39,794 bases of DNA from UMGS1883 sp045636425. GTDB lineage: Bacteria > Bacillota > Clostridia > UMGS1883. This document shows positions 1 through 8,677 of this stretch, piece after piece. Positions within the stretch are counted from its first letter, which is position 1. Each line of letters begins with the position of its first letter. A program made the position numbers and the translations under genes. The notes beneath the pieces are model-generated. The model searched no databases. It saw only the letters and a program-made list of their open reading frames with translations, and had not been told where the DNA came from. The DNA lies in the NCBI GenBank assembly GCA_045636425.1, contig JAZTXM010000001.1:1-39794 (forward strand), in the 5' to 3' direction.

Positions 1-68
1 CCTTTGTTTTGGTTGTTTGTGGTGAATTAACTATAACACAAAGAAGTTTCACTTGCTATTATTTTTTA

Positions 69-113
69 CCGATATGTTTTTGTACGAGGTTTCCTCGTAT
101 GAAAATATATCGG
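69..113. repeat. Long imperfect hairpin upstream of window start genes
   Basis: Two 21-nt arms (CCGATATG... at 69 and ...ATATCGG ending at 113) pair at about 18 of 21 positions around a 3-nt TTT loop. Neither strand has a following T-run, so it is not a normal intrinsic terminator. It lies in the otherwise gene-free first 170 bases. Function unknown; it could be the end of a transcript from outside the window or a dispersed repeat. Confidence 0.5.
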
Positions 114-173
114 AATGTAACACATCTATTGTAAACCTACATTTTATAAATTTCCATAAAACTCAACGAAAAC

Positions 174-203
174 AAAAAACGGCATAGAAAAACTATACCG
201 TTT
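174..203 (-). terminator. Terminator of the radical SAM gene
   Basis: On the minus strand a hairpin with arms ACGGTATAG / CTATGCCGT (one mismatch) is followed by TTTTTTGTTTT. It lies about 25 nt past the stop codon of the radical SAM gene. Confidence 0.7.
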
Positions 204-226
204 CAAAAAATATTATTCTCATTTTA

Positions 227-1201
227 TTAAGGAATCTTTTTTATGGTAAATTCAGCTACTGACGAATCCTCCGATACAGTAATTTTTATTCCTTTGCTTT
301 TGAAGTATTCAATATTACAACATCTGTTTCCGTTTACTTTTGATATGAATTTGGGATTTACACGGATTTCTGCCTCGCTTCGTCCCAAAAGGCTTTCCTC
401 AATTCTGTTACGAATGTCACGGCTCATTACAAGCTCACCCAAGGAGGGATGGTATGCCCCTGCAATATAATTTTCCTTTAGCTCGGAGCAATCGGGAAGT
501 CCTATACGAAGAACCGTCATTCCGCTTTCCTTAAAAAGCCTGTAAACCCCCGCCGATATCTCCACGGCTTCCTCTACGCCCTGCGGCATATATTCTCCGT
601 TCTCATACATATGTGCAAGCTTTGTTCCGCGAAGAACAACCGTAGGGTATATACGGCTTTCCTTAGCTCCCAGTTCACTAAATCTTCGGGCGGTATACAT
701 GCACTTTTCCATGGTATCACGGGGAAGCCCCGTCATCATCTGAAGTCCCAATGTTGCTCCGCCTTTAAGTATAATCTCCGAGGCTTTTTCGACATCGAAG
801 CTACTGTGTCCCCTGTTAGATGCCCGAAGCACCTCCTCATCCATAGACTGTGCTCCAAGCTCGATATTTTTAACACCGAATGAAACAAGCCTTTTCACAG
901 TGTCCTCACAAATATAATCGGGACGTGTTGAAAGGCGAATGCTTCCGACCAAGCCCTTTTGAATATACTCGTTTGCAAGGGAGAGATATTCATTTTGTTT
1001 TTGGATGCTTATCCCCGTAAAGCTTCCGCCGAAAAAGGCAATTTGATTTGCTTTTTTTGTGCCACCCTCAAGATACTGCTCTATGATCTGCCTTGCATCC
1101 AAGAGGCTTGGGGCGGTGCTTTTTCCGCTGATTGTCCGCTGATTGCAAAAGGCACAGTCATTGGGACAGCCCTCGTGGGGTATAAATATAGGTATTATCA
1201 T
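227..1201 (-). CDS. Radical SAM protein, Elp3-like family
   Basis: 324 aa. The N-terminus carries the radical SAM cluster motif CPNDCAFC (Cys12, Cys16, Cys19), which binds a 4Fe-4S cluster and SAM. FFGGSFTG (about 57-64) is the GGE/GGS-type SAM-binding strand. LGLQMMTGLPRDT near residue 150 is typical of the Elp3/HemN-like branch. The family lacks the acetyltransferase domain of true Elp3, and its substrate is not established. In many Clostridia the homologue lies between rnc and smc; here it stands alone, about 25 kb from smc, downstream of a membrane protein on the same strand. ATG start with AGGAAAAA just upstream. Cytosolic. Confidence 0.85.
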   Translation of the reverse strand: MIIPIFIPHEGCPNDCAFCNQRTISGKSTAPSLLDARQIIEQYLEGGTKKANQIAFFGGSFTGISIQKQNEYLSLANEYIQKGLVGSIRLSTRPDYICEDTVKRLVSFGVKNIELGAQSMDEEVLRASNRGHSSFDVEKASEIILKGGATLGLQMMTGLPRDTMEKCMYTARRFSELGAKESRIYPTVVLRGTKLAHMYENGEYMPQGVEEAVEISAGVYRLFKESGMTVLRIGLPDCSELKENYIAGAYHPSLGELVMSRDIRNRIEESLLGRSEAEIRVNPKFISKVNGNRCCNIEYFKSKGIKITVSEDSSVAEFTIKKIP

Positions 1202-1234
1202 TTTTTCCTATCCCCTTAAAATTGGCTATAAAGA

Positions 1235-1264
1235 GGGGTGTAAAAATCTTATTTTTTACACCCC
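1235..1264 (-). terminator. Hairpin after the membrane-protein gene
   Basis: GGGGTGTAAAAA pairs with TTTTTACACCCC between the membrane-protein stop codon and the radical SAM start. The T-tract is weak (TCTTTATAG), so some readthrough into the radical SAM gene is possible; that gene shows no clear promoter of its own. Confidence 0.6.
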
Positions 1265-1271
1265 CGATTTC

Positions 1272-2435
1272 TTATTGCTCTGTTGAAACTTGCTCTATTT
1301 CGTCAATATAACCATTTTCGTCATATTCATCATATTCTTCATCTTCGATTATCATCTTACCCATAAGCATAATTATAATGCCGATAACAACGGTAATTCC
1401 GCTCCAGATGATTGCGTTGTGGTTAAAGGTATTGAGAAGCACCTCTGCCACATCTTTAAGAAGCTCACTGCGGGCATTAAAGAGTGCGGTTGTAAAATAC
1501 CCTGCAATCCCTGTCATAAGACCTGCGATTATAATTGCCCATCCGATAATTTTATGAGCAATACCTTTACAGCTTACAATCACAAGTATAATCAAAAGTA
1601 TCGCCGCAATAACAAGGCAGATAAGAGTTACCGTTGAAAACAGAATTGACGTAAGCTGTGTTTCCTCGGCATTCATCTGACGCATTATGTTTTCGCGTGA
1701 AAGGTCATCAAAGAAAGGAGAATTTTTTATATATGCCGCAAATTCTTTAGAGGCACTCTCCCCCACGTTTCTTCCTGTCAATCCGTAAATACGCTTGGAA
1801 GCGGAAAGAATCAAAGCCTCAACATTTTCCTCTGTGACACCCTGGTACTCATTTCCGAAAAGATAAAAATCAATAATATCGTGGGACAGCGTTGCCAAAA
1901 AGTGGGAATAGTTGGAACGCTTTACTTCGCGGGCTATATCATCATATGTAATAACATGGTCGGAGTTATCCCTTATGATATCAGCCAGGGCTGCTCTGGG
2001 AGAGCTGGGACTGAGATTAATTTTATCGGGCTTCTTGATTTTTCCTATTGTGAAAAGCTCGGGATTATTATTGCGGATTGCAGTTTCTATGGCATGCTCG
2101 GTTGTGTTCATCTTTACAAGAAGAGAGAAAACCATAGTTGTAACAACTGCCGCAAGAAGAATGAAAAGCCCTGCCGTTCTCGCAACAAAAACTGCTTTTC
2201 TAAGCTTTGCTCGTCTTTTTCTTGATTTCTGAGGCACCTGCTTCTTAGCCTTTTTTCCTGCTTTTTCAGCCTTTTTCTGCTCTTTTTCCCTGTTATATTT
2301 AGGGATGTTGATGGGAGCAGGAGCAAATTCCGAAACAAAGTCTGCCGTTTGATCCTCTATACTCTTTTGGGGAGCTTCGGGTGTCTGTACACTTGTATCA
2401 TCAATATTTTCATTTACATTATTTTCTGTATTCAT
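1272..2435 (-). CDS. Uncharacterised membrane protein with charged N-terminus
   Basis: 387 aa from the ATG at 2435, chosen because GAAAGGAAGTGG lies just upstream; an in-frame start 14 codons earlier has no such site. The first 80 residues are polar and end in a very basic stretch of Lys and Arg. Then come one hydrophobic segment (AGLFILLAAVVTTMVF), an extracytoplasmic region of about 150 residues, and three clustered C-terminal membrane segments (starting near LICLVIAAILLI, IIGWAIIIAGL and IIWSGITVVIGI), with an acidic tail. I do not recognise the family. Alone between divergent lexA and the radical SAM gene. Confidence 0.8.
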   Translation of the reverse strand: MNTENNVNENIDDTSVQTPEAPQKSIEDQTADFVSEFAPAPINIPKYNREKEQKKAEKAGKKAKKQVPQKSRKRRAKLRKAVFVARTAGLFILLAAVVTTMVFSLLVKMNTTEHAIETAIRNNNPELFTIGKIKKPDKINLSPSSPRAALADIIRDNSDHVITYDDIAREVKRSNYSHFLATLSHDIIDFYLFGNEYQGVTEENVEALILSASKRIYGLTGRNVGESASKEFAAYIKNSPFFDDLSRENIMRQMNAEETQLTSILFSTVTLICLVIAAILLIILVIVSCKGIAHKIIGWAIIIAGLMTGIAGYFTTALFNARSELLKDVAEVLLNTFNHNAIIWSGITVVIGIIIMLMGKMIIEDEEYDEYDENGYIDEIEQVSTEQ

Positions 2436-2467
2436 TATGCCACTTCCTTTCAACCATATTCCTATAT

Positions 2468-2496
2468 ATAATATCAATTTATGACAAATAAGTCAA
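2468..2496 (-). promoter_or_regulatory. Promoter of the membrane-protein gene
   Basis: On the minus strand TTGACT (-35, 2496-2491), a 17-bp spacer and TATTAT (-10, 2473-2468), about 35 nt upstream of the start codon. Confidence 0.7.
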
Positions 2497-2564
2497 GAAA
2501 AATTAGTGTTATTTACATTATCCTCCCATAGTATTAAAAAAAGCTTAAAATTTTCAACTTTTTT

Positions 2565-2604
2565 CGAACAAATGTTTGATTTTTGCTTTAATCTGTGTTA
2601 TAAT
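2565..2604 (+). promoter_or_regulatory. lexA promoter with SOS box
   Basis: CGAACAAATGTTTG (2565-2578) matches the Firmicute LexA box CGAAC-N4-GTTCG except for one position in the second half-site. It overlaps the -35 TTGATT (2576-2581), which is 17 bp from a perfect TATAAT (2599-2604). The arrangement fits LexA autorepression. Confidence 0.88.
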
Positions 2605-2636
2605 CAGTATATACTAAAATTTGGAGGGTGATATAT

Positions 2637-3251
2637 TTGGCAGCAAATACAGATAAGCAGCAGCAAATATTAAGTTTTATAGAAAAGCAGGTATCCCAAA
2701 AAGGCTACCCACCCACAGTTCGTGAAATTTGTGAAGCAGTGGGGCTCAGCTCCCCCGCCACCGTTCACGGATATTTAAAACGTCTTGAAAAAAGCGGTCA
2801 TATTATCAAGGAAAATGGAAGCTCGCGGGGCATAAGATTAAAAAATATCCCCACAAACATTTCATCTATAGAAAAGGAATATCTTGAAGTTCCCGTAATA
2901 GGCAGAGTAAGTGCAGGTCTTCCCATTCTGGCAGAGGAAAATTTGGAACGCACCTTTCCGCTTCCCATGGATTTTGCCAAAAAGAATGATGTTTACATGC
3001 TGAAGGTACGCGGCGAAAGCATGATTAATGCAGGAATCCTTGATGGGGACTATGTAATTGTAGAAAAGTGTGAGGTTGCCCGTAACGGAGAAATGGTAGT
3101 AGCACTGGTGGATGATAGTGCTACCGTAAAGACGTTCTATAAGGAGGAAGGGCATTTCCGCCTGCAACCCGAAAATGATTTTATGGAGCCTATTATTGTG
3201 GAAAGTGTCTCCATCTTAGGAAAAGTAGTCGGGGTATATAGATTATTTTAA
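2637..3251 (+). CDS. lexA: LexA, SOS repressor
   Basis: 204 aa from a TTG start at 2637, 8-9 nt after GGAGG. An upstream in-frame GTG at 2628 overlaps that ribosome binding site and is unlikely. The N-terminal winged helix spans about 1-68 (PPTVREICEAVGLSSPATVHGYLKRLEKSG). The C-terminal S24 autoprotease domain has the cleavage pair Ala93-Gly94 (VSAGLP), nucleophile Ser128 (GESM) and general base Lys165 (TVKTF). LexA represses DNA-damage genes and cleaves itself on contact with RecA filaments. Length is typical for Firmicutes. Single-gene unit with an SOS box in its promoter and a strong terminator. Confidence 0.97.
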   Translation: MAANTDKQQQILSFIEKQVSQKGYPPTVREICEAVGLSSPATVHGYLKRLEKSGHIIKENGSSRGIRLKNIPTNISSIEKEYLEVPVIGRVSAGLPILAEENLERTFPLPMDFAKKNDVYMLKVRGESMINAGILDGDYVIVEKCEVARNGEMVVALVDDSATVKTFYKEEGHFRLQPENDFMEPIIVESVSILGKVVGVYRLF

Positions 3252-3262
3252 AATTAAAAAGC

Positions 3263-3300
3263 AGCGGTGCAAAAAATGTTTTTTGCACCGCTATTTTTTA
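3263..3300. terminator. Bidirectional terminator after lexA
   Basis: AGCGGTGCAAAAAA (3263-3276) pairs with TTTTTTGCACCGCT (3279-3292), followed by ATTTTTTAATTTTT. The reverse strand also has A/T tracts, so it can serve the converging minus-strand small gene. Confidence 0.9.
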
Positions 3301-3477
3301 ATTTTTAGCTACTAATTCCTCAATAGCATAACCAACTGTTTTTAACGCACGGTTGGTTTTTTTATATGCTTTTTTGATTTTTGTAGTATCGGGAGGATCC
3401 ATCATCAGGCACATTGCTCCTCCCATCACTGCACCTGTGGCAAGACCTTTGAGAAAACCCGTTGTACATTTTTTCAT
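3298..3477 (-). CDS. Small YtxH-like protein, 59 aa
   Basis: An excellent ribosome binding site (AAGGAGGGATTAAT) precedes ATG at 3477. The peptide begins MKKCTTGFLKGLATGAVMGG, a glycine-rich hydrophobic segment of the kind seen in short YtxH-like proteins, followed by a polar lysine-rich helix (TTKIKKAYKKTNRALKTVG) ending ELVAKN. Probably a membrane-anchored protein of unknown role. It is the last gene of a likely unit with the PAP2 and PHP genes, and its stop overlaps the lexA terminator region. Confidence 0.82.
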   Translation of the reverse strand: MKKCTTGFLKGLATGAVMGGAMCLMMDPPDTTKIKKAYKKTNRALKTVGYAIEELVAKN

Positions 3478-3539
3478 ATTAATCCCTCCTTATTTCCTAC
3501 GGTATAATATTAGTATGGAGGTTTTAATATATAATATTC

Positions 3540-4067
3540 TCAATGTGTTTTTGGTAAATAACGCCTTACAATTTTTACCGCCAATGTACCTAATAACATT
3601 CCCAAAATTGCCCCGAAAAATACATCGGTGGGAAAATGCATATACAGATAAAGTCTGGAAAAAGAAATTATCACGGCTAACGCTATGGCATAAATTCCCA
3701 TTTTTTTATGCTGTAAAAAAATTATTGTTGCACAAATTGCCGATGCCATGGTATGCCCCGACGGAAAGGAAAAATCATTGGGGGCGACAATAATAAGCTC
3801 TATCCCCTCTTTTATCTGAAAAGGACGCAGTCTTGCAAATGCAGGCTTTAGTATAAGGTTTGCAACAACAAGACTCATTAAAAGCCCGAGGGAAAGCATT
3901 ATTCCCGTATGGCGGTATTTTTTACTGCACAAGCATACACACGCCAAAGCTATCCATATCCAGCCCGCATTCCCCAAAAATGTGAAAAAGCACATTATTT
4001 TATCCATTATTGGGGATGACATATATTCATGTATAAAGTCAAGAATTTTAAATTCAAAGCCAAGCAT
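3540..4067 (-). CDS. PAP2-family membrane phosphatase
   Basis: 175 aa with all three acid-phosphatase signatures: K-X6-RP at 74-82 (KPAFARLRP), PSGH at 102-105, and SR-X5-H-X3-D at 137-148. These give the phosphate-binding Lys/Arg, the catalytic acid His105 and the nucleophile His144. About five membrane helices. Members dephosphorylate undecaprenyl pyrophosphate, phosphatidylglycerophosphate or similar lipids at the outer membrane face; which one cannot be told from sequence. Starts 17 nt after the PHP gene with GGAGGTAAATGTC as ribosome binding site, so the two are probably cotranscribed. Confidence 0.92.
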   Translation of the reverse strand: MLGFEFKILDFIHEYMSSPIMDKIMCFFTFLGNAGWIWIALACVCLCSKKYRHTGIMLSLGLLMSLVVANLILKPAFARLRPFQIKEGIELIIVAPNDFSFPSGHTMASAICATIIFLQHKKMGIYAIALAVIISFSRLYLYMHFPTDVFFGAILGMLLGTLAVKIVRRYLPKTH

Positions 4068-4084
4068 GACATTTACCTCCGCTT

Positions 4085-4900
4085 TTATTTTATAGGCCTT
4101 TTCTTAAATGTGCCTTTATGGAGTTCATACACATGGTCAAACCCAACCAGACGTAAAAGCTTCTTTGCTTCTTCAAAATAAAAATCCAAGGTATCTACGC
4201 TATGGCTGTCGGAAGAAAGCATCACCTTGCTGCCTTTTTTCTTAAGTATGTAAAGAAGTTCTTCTCCAAGATAGGGAGTTTTTCTTATTCCCCTTGCAAT
4301 CGCTCCTGTGTTCACTTCAAAAATCACATCATTTTCTGCGGCTTGCTCCAGATATTTTTTGGCAATTTTCAGATATTCGGGATTATTCAGAAATCGTGTA
4401 ACATCAATTTCATCATATTTTGTTATAAGGTCAAAATGTCCTACAATATCGGGCTTTCTTTCCGCAATATAGCTGACAAATGTACTGTAATAGACTTCGG
4501 CAAGCTTTAATGCATCGTTATCAAAAGCCGCCTGGCATTTTTTAAAATATTCATAATCTGAGTCAATAGGATAGTACTGCCCATCTATATTAAAATAATG
4601 AGAGCTTCCGATAATATAATCAAAATTTTCTCTCTGCACATAGGAGAAAGCATCCTCCTCAATTCCGCAGTAAATTTCTATTTTATCGCTGTACTTTTTT
4701 TTCAGCTCTGATATTTCTTCAATGTAAGCTTTAGTATCCTTCATGCAATAGCGTAAATCAAAAGGGGTATAGCCGTGCCCCGAAAATCCTATTGAGGAAA
4801 AACCTTTTTCAATCGCATATAAAACAACCTCTTCGGGCGTATTTTTCCCGTCGCAATATGATGTATGAGTATGATAATTAGTCAACGTTTTATTATCCAT
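4085..4900 (-). CDS. PHP-domain phosphoesterase, histidinol-phosphatase-like
   Basis: 271 aa from ATG at 4900, preceded by GGAGGGAATAT; an earlier in-frame start lacks a site. Metal ligands typical of PHP phosphatases are visible in order: NYHTHTSYCDG (HxH), GFSGHGY, GIEED, GSSHYF, DIVGHFDLI and SSDSHS (DxH). The closest pattern is HisK, which removes phosphate from histidinol phosphate in histidine synthesis. No other his genes are nearby, so the substrate stays open. It leads a likely three-gene unit with the PAP2 and YtxH-like genes. Confidence 0.88.
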   Translation of the reverse strand: MDNKTLTNYHTHTSYCDGKNTPEEVVLYAIEKGFSSIGFSGHGYTPFDLRYCMKDTKAYIEEISELKKKYSDKIEIYCGIEEDAFSYVQRENFDYIIGSSHYFNIDGQYYPIDSDYEYFKKCQAAFDNDALKLAEVYYSTFVSYIAERKPDIVGHFDLITKYDEIDVTRFLNNPEYLKIAKKYLEQAAENDVIFEVNTGAIARGIRKTPYLGEELLYILKKKGSKVMLSSDSHSVDTLDFYFEEAKKLLRLVGFDHVYELHKGTFKKRPIK

Positions 4901-5040
4901 ATATTCCCTCCGCAAAGAGTTTTTTAACGGCACTTACAACCGTTTTCATATAATAATCAAAATCACATACGGAATTTATTATACAATAATTTCAAAAGAA
5001 AGTATTTGCACAAAAGTATTTTTTTTTTGCATTTTTATCA

Positions 5041-5069
5041 TTGATTTTCCAAGGCTTTCATGATATAGT
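5041..5069 (+). promoter_or_regulatory. Promoter of the AraC-family gene
   Basis: TTGATT (5041-5046), a 17-bp spacer and TATAGT (5064-5069), 18 nt before the start codon. Confidence 0.65.
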
Positions 5070-5087
5070 GAGCGTGGAGGCGATAAC

Positions 5088-5978
5088 ATGGAAAATTACC
5101 GCGGAACTAAGCTTAAAACCACGATAAATATCGGCAAGCTCTACAGCGTGCATTATTTTGAATATCCTACAAATTTTAAATTCGAGGGTGAAAGTCACGA
5201 TTTTTGGGAGGCTGTTTATGCCGACAAAGGTGACATTACCATTTTTGCGGAAGACAGTAAATTTGTACTTCCCCAGGGAAACATCTTTTTTCACAAGCCC
5301 AACCAGTGGCATACCCTGCACTGCTCTCCGCAAATTGCAAACAACGTGGTGATTATTTCCTTTGAATGCAACTCCCCCGATATGAGTTTTTTTGAGGATA
5401 AAATGCTGACCGTCGGGCAGGAACACAAAACAATTATTTCTAAAATTATTTCCGAGTACACGGGTGCATTTTCAACACCTCTTAATAATCCCTATACCAC
5501 ACGGATTACAAGAAAAAAGGAAGCAACCTTTGGTTCTGAGCAATTGGTGAAGCAATACATAGCCGAGCTTCTCATTTCTTTTATGCGGGGCATCGCGGCA
5601 TCTCTTTCCCGTTCACAGATGAGCATTAACCGCGAGAGCGCTCTTTGCAACATGCTTGTTAATTATATGGTAGACCATATTACAGAGAGCATCAGCATAA
5701 ATGAATTGGTCCGTTACAGTGGATTTAACAAAACCACCATTGCATCAGTTTTCCGCAACACGTTCGATATGAGTATTATGGAATATTTTATAAATCTGAA
5801 AATAGACCTTGCAAAAAAGTACTTACGCGAAGATAATTACAACATATCCCAAATTTCCTATATTTTAGGTTATTCAAGCATTCATTATTTTTCAAGGCAG
5901 TTTAAAAAAGTAACGGGGCTTAGCCCCGGAGAATATTGCTCATCAATAAAAGCAATAGTAGAAAAGAATGAGGGGTAA
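5088..5978 (+). CDS. AraC-family transcriptional regulator
   Basis: 296 aa. The N-terminal half is a cupin-like sensor (HDFWEAVYADKG, then FVLPQGNIFFHKPNQWHTL). The C-terminal 100 residues hold the double helix-turn-helix: SINELVRYSGFNKTTIASVF, then YNISQISYILGYSSIHYFSR with the conserved GYSS..YFSRQFKK..G.SPGEY. Such proteins sense sugars or other small molecules. Ribosome binding site GTGGAGGCGATAAC. Single-gene unit between a divergent PHP gene and a converging PBP gene. The target is not evident. Confidence 0.92.
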   Translation: MENYRGTKLKTTINIGKLYSVHYFEYPTNFKFEGESHDFWEAVYADKGDITIFAEDSKFVLPQGNIFFHKPNQWHTLHCSPQIANNVVIISFECNSPDMSFFEDKMLTVGQEHKTIISKIISEYTGAFSTPLNNPYTTRITRKKEATFGSEQLVKQYIAELLISFMRGIAASLSRSQMSINRESALCNMLVNYMVDHITESISINELVRYSGFNKTTIASVFRNTFDMSIMEYFINLKIDLAKKYLREDNYNISQISYILGYSSIHYFSRQFKKVTGLSPGEYCSSIKAIVEKNEG

Positions 5979-5999
5979 GAAATTACTCCTCATTCTTTT
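5962..5999. terminator. Bidirectional terminator between AraC and PBP genes
   Basis: AAAAGAATGAGGGGTAA pairs with TTACTCCTCATTCTTTT around a 4-nt loop. T-runs on both strands serve the converging genes. The arm overlaps the AraC stop codon. Confidence 0.85.
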
Positions 6000-7444
6000 T
6001 ATTCACTGATAAGCTCGTTATTTCTGCAATATTTAATTATCTCTCTTACAATCGGTCCGCAGGCACTTCCACCGTAGCCTCCGTTTTCCACCATTACGCA
6101 GAATGCAATCTGCGGATTGTTTGCAGGTGCAAAGCCAACGTACCATGCATGAGAGGTCTTTCCTTCCACCTGGGCAGTACCGGTCTTTCCGCCGAACTTA
6201 AATCCCGGAATCCTTGCACTCGTTCCCGTTCCTTCCTGAACGCAATCAACCATGTATGTTCTTATAAGGCGTGCGGCACGCTCGCTGCAGCCTCTTGCCA
6301 AAACTGCCCGCTCTGCACTGTAATCCACCTTGTTTTTACGCCTTGAAGTTTCTACAAGATATGGCACAGGCATTTTTCCGTCATTTGCTATGGCGGACAC
6401 TGCCATAGCCATATGGAGAGGGCTTAATTTTACAGGCTCCTGCCCAAATGCCACTGATGCCATTGCCGCAGTATCACAATCCTTCAGATTGACGGTCTGC
6501 ACCGAATTTTCTTCACGTTTAAGTATTGTTATACCGCTTTCTATAGTATTTAATCCATCAAAAGGAATCTGCTTTGTTACCAAAAACTTATCCAGGCTTT
6601 CAATCATATTTTCCTTGCCGATTTCCTTTGAAATCCCTGTGAAATATACGTTGCTTGATTTAACGATGGCTTTTCGCATGTCAGTCTTGCCCATAGCCTT
6701 TGATTTGTCATTCCCAAAAACTGCACCGCCTACATTAATTGAGCCTGTTTCGTCCATAAGCTCATAGTCCTCAAGTCCGTTATCAATAGCTGCCGCCGCA
6801 GTTATTATCTTAAAGGTGGAGCCGGGACAGAACTGATTGTTCACAGCGTCAAAACGGTAATCAATTTTTCCGCCTGTGCTTATGACCTTTTTCATTTCGT
6901 CAATATTGGGATTAAATGCATTTGAAGAATAAGCACAGTAAACCTCGCCTGTTTTGGGATTCATTACAATTACATTTGCATTTTTCCTATCACCAAAACG
7001 ATTTTTTACCGTTTTATCCACAAGAGAGGTCAGATTGTGGTCAATTGTAAGATACAAATCCTGACCTTTGTTTTCAACATTCTTTCCCTTTTCGTAAAGC
7101 ACACTAAGCATTGTAGGGTTGGCACTTAAATAGCTGTCATATACCTTTTCAAGACCGCTCCTCCCGTACTCTCTGCTGAAATGCCCCACTACATGGGCAT
7201 ACAGCTCGCCATAGGGATACACACGCTTTTGGAGATTGCCCTCCCCTTCGCTTTTTGCTAAAATGGTTTCCCCTGTTCTGTCATAAATTGTTCCGCGGGT
7301 GACCTCGTAAAGTCTGGGATTATGGACATCCTCCACATACTCCCTTGAATCAAATATTATAAAATAATTGAGGTGAAGTACCAAAACAAAGAAAAGAGAA
7401 AGAAGCAGTGTCATTGCACGGATAATACGCTTATTCAAGTTCAT
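5999..7444 (-). CDS. Class B penicillin-binding protein (PbpA/FtsI-type transpeptidase)
   Basis: 481 aa. One N-terminal membrane anchor (about 10-31) is followed by the class B signature RGTIYDRTG (50-58). The transpeptidase domain has SXXK at 209-212 (STFK, nucleophile Ser209), SXN at 263-265 (SSN) and KTG at 420-422 (GGKTGTAQ). It crosslinks peptidoglycan outside the membrane and would be the partner of the SEDS polymerase encoded just upstream; the two genes overlap by 14 nt. Its short N-terminal region resembles the PbpA group rather than long FtsI/SpoVD proteins with PASTA domains. Last gene of the FHA-SEDS-PBP unit. Confidence 0.95.
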   Translation of the reverse strand: MNLNKRIIRAMTLLLSLFFVLVLHLNYFIIFDSREYVEDVHNPRLYEVTRGTIYDRTGETILAKSEGEGNLQKRVYPYGELYAHVVGHFSREYGRSGLEKVYDSYLSANPTMLSVLYEKGKNVENKGQDLYLTIDHNLTSLVDKTVKNRFGDRKNANVIVMNPKTGEVYCAYSSNAFNPNIDEMKKVISTGGKIDYRFDAVNNQFCPGSTFKIITAAAAIDNGLEDYELMDETGSINVGGAVFGNDKSKAMGKTDMRKAIVKSSNVYFTGISKEIGKENMIESLDKFLVTKQIPFDGLNTIESGITILKREENSVQTVNLKDCDTAAMASVAFGQEPVKLSPLHMAMAVSAIANDGKMPVPYLVETSRRKNKVDYSAERAVLARGCSERAARLIRTYMVDCVQEGTGTSARIPGFKFGGKTGTAQVEGKTSHAWYVGFAPANNPQIAFCVMVENGGYGGSACGPIVREIIKYCRNNELISE

Positions 7445-8675
7445 CCGATGTCTCTCCTTTCATTGAACTGATAGCTTGAAGTATTCCTACTATCATAAAA
7501 GTGGACACCATACTGCTTCCGCCTGCACTGATAAACGGAAGCGTAATGCCCGTAAGGGGAATTAAATTTGTAATGCCTCCCACGATAATAAAGGTCTGAA
7601 TACCTATTGCCACACTAAGCCCTACACTTACTGCCTTATTAAATGGATTCGTTGTAGAAAGTGCTATTTTAAATCCTCGGTACACAAGAACAAAGTAGAG
7701 CATCAGCACGGCAATCCCGCCCATAAGCCCTAATTCCTCACATATAACAACAAAGATTGAGTCGGATTCAAGAGCATACAGATTTCCGGGAAGTGCGTTT
7801 CCTATTCCTCTGCCACTAAATCCGCCCGAAGCAACAGCCATGAGAGCCAGGGAAATCTGATACCCTTCGTCCTCATAAGTCCCCAGAGGGTCTCTCCACC
7901 CCACTACACGCTCCTGCACGTGGGAAAATACCGTTACCGCAAACATTGCCGCTCCCACAACTGCCAGTATGTTCAGCAAAAGGAAAGGCTTACTGTCACC
8001 GTATACATACAGGTACACAAGGTAAACAACGCCAAACACAAGAAGCGTTCCCAGCTCTTTCTGAAGAAGCAAAAACAAAGCACAAGTCCCTGCTATAAAT
8101 GCAGAGGCCAACAGCTTTTTCCATTTTGCAGACTTAGGAAGCTTTTTTTTGCCCCTGCTTTTGGGTTCAAAAAAAACCGACGCCAAGCACATCACATATA
8201 AAACTCTGATAAATTCAGAAGGCTGCACACCAAAAAGCCAGTTTTTTGCACCATTAATTCTTGTTCCGAATATAAGCGTTGCCACAAAAAGTGCTACCGC
8301 ACCCATGTAATAAATAAGCGTCAGCTTTTTAAGACGCTTATTAAGCACACGGTAAACCCACAATGCCGCAAAAAATGCCGCCACACCTACAATGTACCAT
8401 ACAAGCTGTTTTTTTCCTGCGTCACTGTTTAGTTGGGAAACCATAATAATTCCCACCGACGAAAGCATGGAAACTATAATAAAAAGATACGGGTCTCCCA
8501 ATTTTAATTTTGCAATAATTACGTACGCAATAATACTTACAGTGCACATAATGCTTGACAGCACCATAATATCGTGAGAAGCGTTATTTTTGTTAATAAT
8601 CAAAACCACTATTCCCAATGCATTAAGGAGCAGCAGGAGAAGCATCGGTCTTAGGTCATAAGTTCTCTTATTCAT
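7431..8675 (-). CDS. SEDS peptidoglycan polymerase (FtsW/RodA/SpoVE family)
   Basis: 414 aa from ATG at 8675, 9 nt after AAAAGGAA. A GTG two codons earlier (8681) would overlap the FHA stop and is the alternative. About ten membrane helices. The conserved C-terminal SEDS pattern is visible: GGIAVL...YRGFKIA, then GLSVAIGIQTFIIVGGITNLIPLTGITLPFISAGGSSM, where the NLIPLTGITLPFISAGGSS block is the family hallmark. These enzymes polymerise lipid II and work with a cognate class B PBP, here the overlapping downstream gene. Division or elongation role cannot be assigned from sequence alone. Confidence 0.95.
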   Translation of the reverse strand: MNKRTYDLRPMLLLLLLNALGIVVLIINKNNASHDIMVLSSIMCTVSIIAYVIIAKLKLGDPYLFIIVSMLSSVGIIMVSQLNSDAGKKQLVWYIVGVAAFFAALWVYRVLNKRLKKLTLIYYMGAVALFVATLIFGTRINGAKNWLFGVQPSEFIRVLYVMCLASVFFEPKSRGKKKLPKSAKWKKLLASAFIAGTCALFLLLQKELGTLLVFGVVYLVYLYVYGDSKPFLLLNILAVVGAAMFAVTVFSHVQERVVGWRDPLGTYEDEGYQISLALMAVASGGFSGRGIGNALPGNLYALESDSIFVVICEELGLMGGIAVLMLYFVLVYRGFKIALSTTNPFNKAVSVGLSVAIGIQTFIIVGGITNLIPLTGITLPFISAGGSSMVSTFMIVGILQAISSMKGETSDELE

Positions 8676-8677
8676 AA

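Noticed and set aside
2628..2636. GTG at 2628 as the lexA start
   Set aside because: It overlaps the GGAGG ribosome binding site; TTG at 2637 has correct spacing and gives a normal LexA N-terminus.
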